This document shows, piece by piece, positions 62,341 through 64,000 of a DNA stretch of 64,000 nt. The notes below the pieces were generated by a model. That model was not told the origin of the DNA and did no database searches. It saw only the letters and a list, made by a program, of their open reading frames with translations. The stretch comes from Denitrobaculum sp965225735 (GTDB lineage Bacteria; Pseudomonadota; Alphaproteobacteria; Kiloniellales; Kiloniellaceae), in the NCBI GenBank assembly GCA_965225735.1, contig CBDDBN010000012.1, forward strand, positions 1 through 64,000. The letters run 5' to 3'. The position numbers and the translations under genes are program-made. Positions within the stretch are counted from its first letter, which is position 1. Every line of letters begins with the position of its first letter.

Positions 62341-62499
62341 TTTCCAAACCTTGCTCAGACGCGAAAAAGGCTCTGTAGACGATAGCCTTAGCGCCGGATT
62401 CCGGCAAGCAATGCGTAACATTGACACGGAACGCCAAACACCCGCCATCCGCTGGGACGACCCGTGCCAAAGGAATCCCAACATGGTTAATCGACGTGG

Positions 62500-62534
62500 T
62501 TTACAATGAATTAATGTTTGCGAGCTAATTAGCT
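62500..62534 (+). promoter_or_regulatory. Promoter candidate with palindrome upstream of the histidine kinase
   Basis: TTTACA (62500-62505) and GCTAAT (62524-62529) are 18 bases apart. The 12-bp perfect palindrome AGCTAATTAGCT (62523-62534) covers the -10 box and lies 33 bases before the start codon, an operator-like position. Confidence 0.42.
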
Positions 62535-62567
62535 GAAGATTTCGACATATGTAGAGACAAAGCGCCC

Positions 62568-63800
62568 ATGTTTCCGGTCCCCTTTAACGAAGAAAAAAGA
62601 CTGAAGGCTCTGGCCGGTTACGATGTATTGGACACGCCACCTGAGGAAGCTTTCGACAGCCTGACGCGGCTGGCCCTTCGATACTTTGACACCCCCGTTG
62701 CACTGGTTTCATTGGTCGACGAAGCGCGGCAATGGTTCAAATCAGTTCAGGGCCTGGATGTTCGCGAAACCGATCGGGAAGTTGCATTTTGCGGCCACGC
62801 CATTATGGCCAACGATCCGCTGATCGTTTTGGACGCAACGGTCGACCCTCGTTTTGCCGATAACACGCTTGTCTGCGACAAACCCGGCATTCGCTTTTAC
62901 GCCGGCGCGCCGCTTGTAACGCCGCACGGCTTCCGGCTCGGCACCTTTTGCGTGATTGACTTTAAGCCAAGATCCGAGTTTCCAGACGACCATATGACCG
63001 CTCTACAGGACTTCGCCACCGCCGCGATGCAAAGCCTGAATGCCCGACGCCTCGCCTACGCGCAGCAGAACGCCGACGAGGCGCAGATCGCTGAAGATAG
63101 TAGGGTTGCGGCCTTTTCAGCCATCGCTCACGAGATTCGCTCTCCGATCGCTGCCTTCAAAGGTTGCCTGGCGGCCATCGAGAGCGAAGTCTACGGTCCG
63201 CTCGGCGACGAACAGTATGGCGTACTGATCGCGGCCATGTCTGAAACCGCAGATCAAGTCATCACCATGACAGACCGCATGCTTAACCTTGCGCGCCTGA
63301 GAACCGGCAACGTCGAATTGGTGGAGGCGCAATCAAGCGTGGCGGCGTTGCTGAAAGGCGCGCAGCAGGCCTGGCGTTTCATGGAAGACCATGGCGAAAT
63401 CGATATCCGAATCGAAGACAGCACCCGTGGCGCTCTCCTGTCGGCCGACGAGATCCTGGTCGCGCAAATGCTCGGTAATCTCATCACCAATGCGGTCAAG
63501 TACAGTCATCGGCCGGGACAGATTACCTTAACCGCCTCTGTCGATCGCGCAGGCAATCTGGAACTTGCGGTCAGCGATAGCGGCATCGGGATGAATGCGG
63601 ACGATCTCGCCTCCGCGCTTCGCCCCTACAGCCAGGTTGTCCGGCCAGGCCGAAAGAGCGTCAAAGGCGTCGGTATCGGTTTGCCGCTTGTGAAGCAGTT
63701 GATCGAGTTACACGGCGGACGGCTGCAACTTGTCAGCGCCGAGGGTAAAGGAACGAAGGCCGCCCTGCTGTTTCCCTCTTACCGTGTGTCTTCCGTTTAA
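62568..63800 (+). CDS. Soluble GAF-domain sensor histidine kinase
   Basis: The 410-residue protein has an N-terminal GAF domain (about 20-160, with FCGHAI, IRFYAGAPL and GTFCVID), a HisKA dimerisation helix with the phospho-accepting His188 in AHEIRSP, and a HATPase domain with N box (NLITNAVKYS), G1 (DSGIGM) and G2 (GVGIGLPL). There is no membrane helix or receiver domain, so it senses a cytoplasmic signal and hands phosphate to an unlinked regulator. The GAF Cys75 resembles ligand or redox-sensing positions. It diverges from the Sel1-SPOR gene. Confidence 0.9.
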   Translation: MFPVPFNEEKRLKALAGYDVLDTPPEEAFDSLTRLALRYFDTPVALVSLVDEARQWFKSVQGLDVRETDREVAFCGHAIMANDPLIVLDATVDPRFADNTLVCDKPGIRFYAGAPLVTPHGFRLGTFCVIDFKPRSEFPDDHMTALQDFATAAMQSLNARRLAYAQQNADEAQIAEDSRVAAFSAIAHEIRSPIAAFKGCLAAIESEVYGPLGDEQYGVLIAAMSETADQVITMTDRMLNLARLRTGNVELVEAQSSVAALLKGAQQAWRFMEDHGEIDIRIEDSTRGALLSADEILVAQMLGNLITNAVKYSHRPGQITLTASVDRAGNLELAVSDSGIGMNADDLASALRPYSQVVRPGRKSVKGVGIGLPLVKQLIELHGGRLQLVSAEGKGTKAALLFPSYRVSSV

Positions 63801-63907
63801 TCTGACGTCCATCACTTTCGGTGGCGCTACCATAAAGAAAGGCGCACAGCGCTCGCGCACAACGGGCGACGGCCGCTGACGTGTAAGTCTAAATGTCTTT
63901 GGAAAGT

Positions 63908-63985
63908 TGGGGTGGCTAACGGGACTTGAACCCGCGACCTCCGGTACCACAAACCGGCGCTCTAACCAACTGAGCTACAGCCACC
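63908..63985 (-). tRNA. tRNA-His (GTG)
   Basis: The gene folds with acceptor GTGGCTG/TAGCCAC (one G-U pair) plus the identity pair G-1:C73, anticodon stem CCGGT/ACCGG with loop TTGTGGT giving GTG, and T-arm GCGGG-TTCAAGT-CCCGT. CCA is encoded. The promoter falls beyond the window edge. Confidence 0.96.
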
Positions 63986-64000
63986 ATCACCTGGATCGAA

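Overview
The window reads as core chromosome of an alphaproteobacterium, most like the Rhodospirillales. Several things point there: the gene order rpsB-tsf-pyrH-frr-uppS-cdsA-dxr-rseP-bamA-skp-lpxD-fabZ-lpxA-lpxI-lpxB, LpxI in place of LpxH, a short prolyl-tRNA synthetase, a 14-gene nuo operon followed by birA-coaX-rnj-mce, and a clpP promoter that fits the alphaproteobacterial sigma-32 consensus. Genus-level placement is only a guess (Fodinicurvata, Pelagibius or Limibacillus-like). Fifty-one of the 55 protein genes and all four tRNAs lie on the minus strand. I see no insertion sequence, prophage, CRISPR array or toxin-antitoxin pair.

Layout from left to right. 1-7160: lexA with a near-consensus SOS box, then comEC and a PsuK-like sugar kinase on the minus strand, then gltX and gltA on the plus strand. 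7206-26313, read leftwards: dnaE, then rpsB-tsf, pyrH-frr, isoprenoid and phospholipid genes (uppS, cdsA, dxr), and the outer-membrane genes (rseP, bamA, skp, lpxD, fabZ, lpxA, lpxI, lpxB), ending in gloA. This run joins translation, undecaprenyl carrier, lipid A and outer-membrane protein assembly. Hairpins after rpsB, after tsf and between dxr and rseP probably divide it into separately tuned segments. 26433-34918: lolD and a LolC/E permease, proS, an unrecognised exported protein, a probable small RNA on the opposite strand, a DUF1467 protein, methylmalonyl-CoA epimerase, RNase J, coaX and birA. 34915-49249: the complete respiratory complex I operon nuoA to nuoN.

49840-57801: tRNA-Asp and tRNA-Val, then the protein quality-control block hup, lon, clpX, clpP, tig, with heat-shock type promoter candidates at clpP and lon, and tRNA-Leu. 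57985-63985: an unrecognised 83-residue protein behind an AT-rich leader full of inverted repeats, the bifunctional NAD(P)HX repair enzyme, an HpaI-type aldolase, a Sel1-SPOR envelope protein, a soluble GAF histidine kinase with no partner regulator, and tRNA-His.

I found no exotic multi-gene system. The least explained items are the orphan plus-strand transcript with a strong terminator near 30721-30874, the palindrome and leader in front of the 83-residue gene, the 18-bp palindrome in front of clpX, and a consensus DnaA box in front of dnaE.
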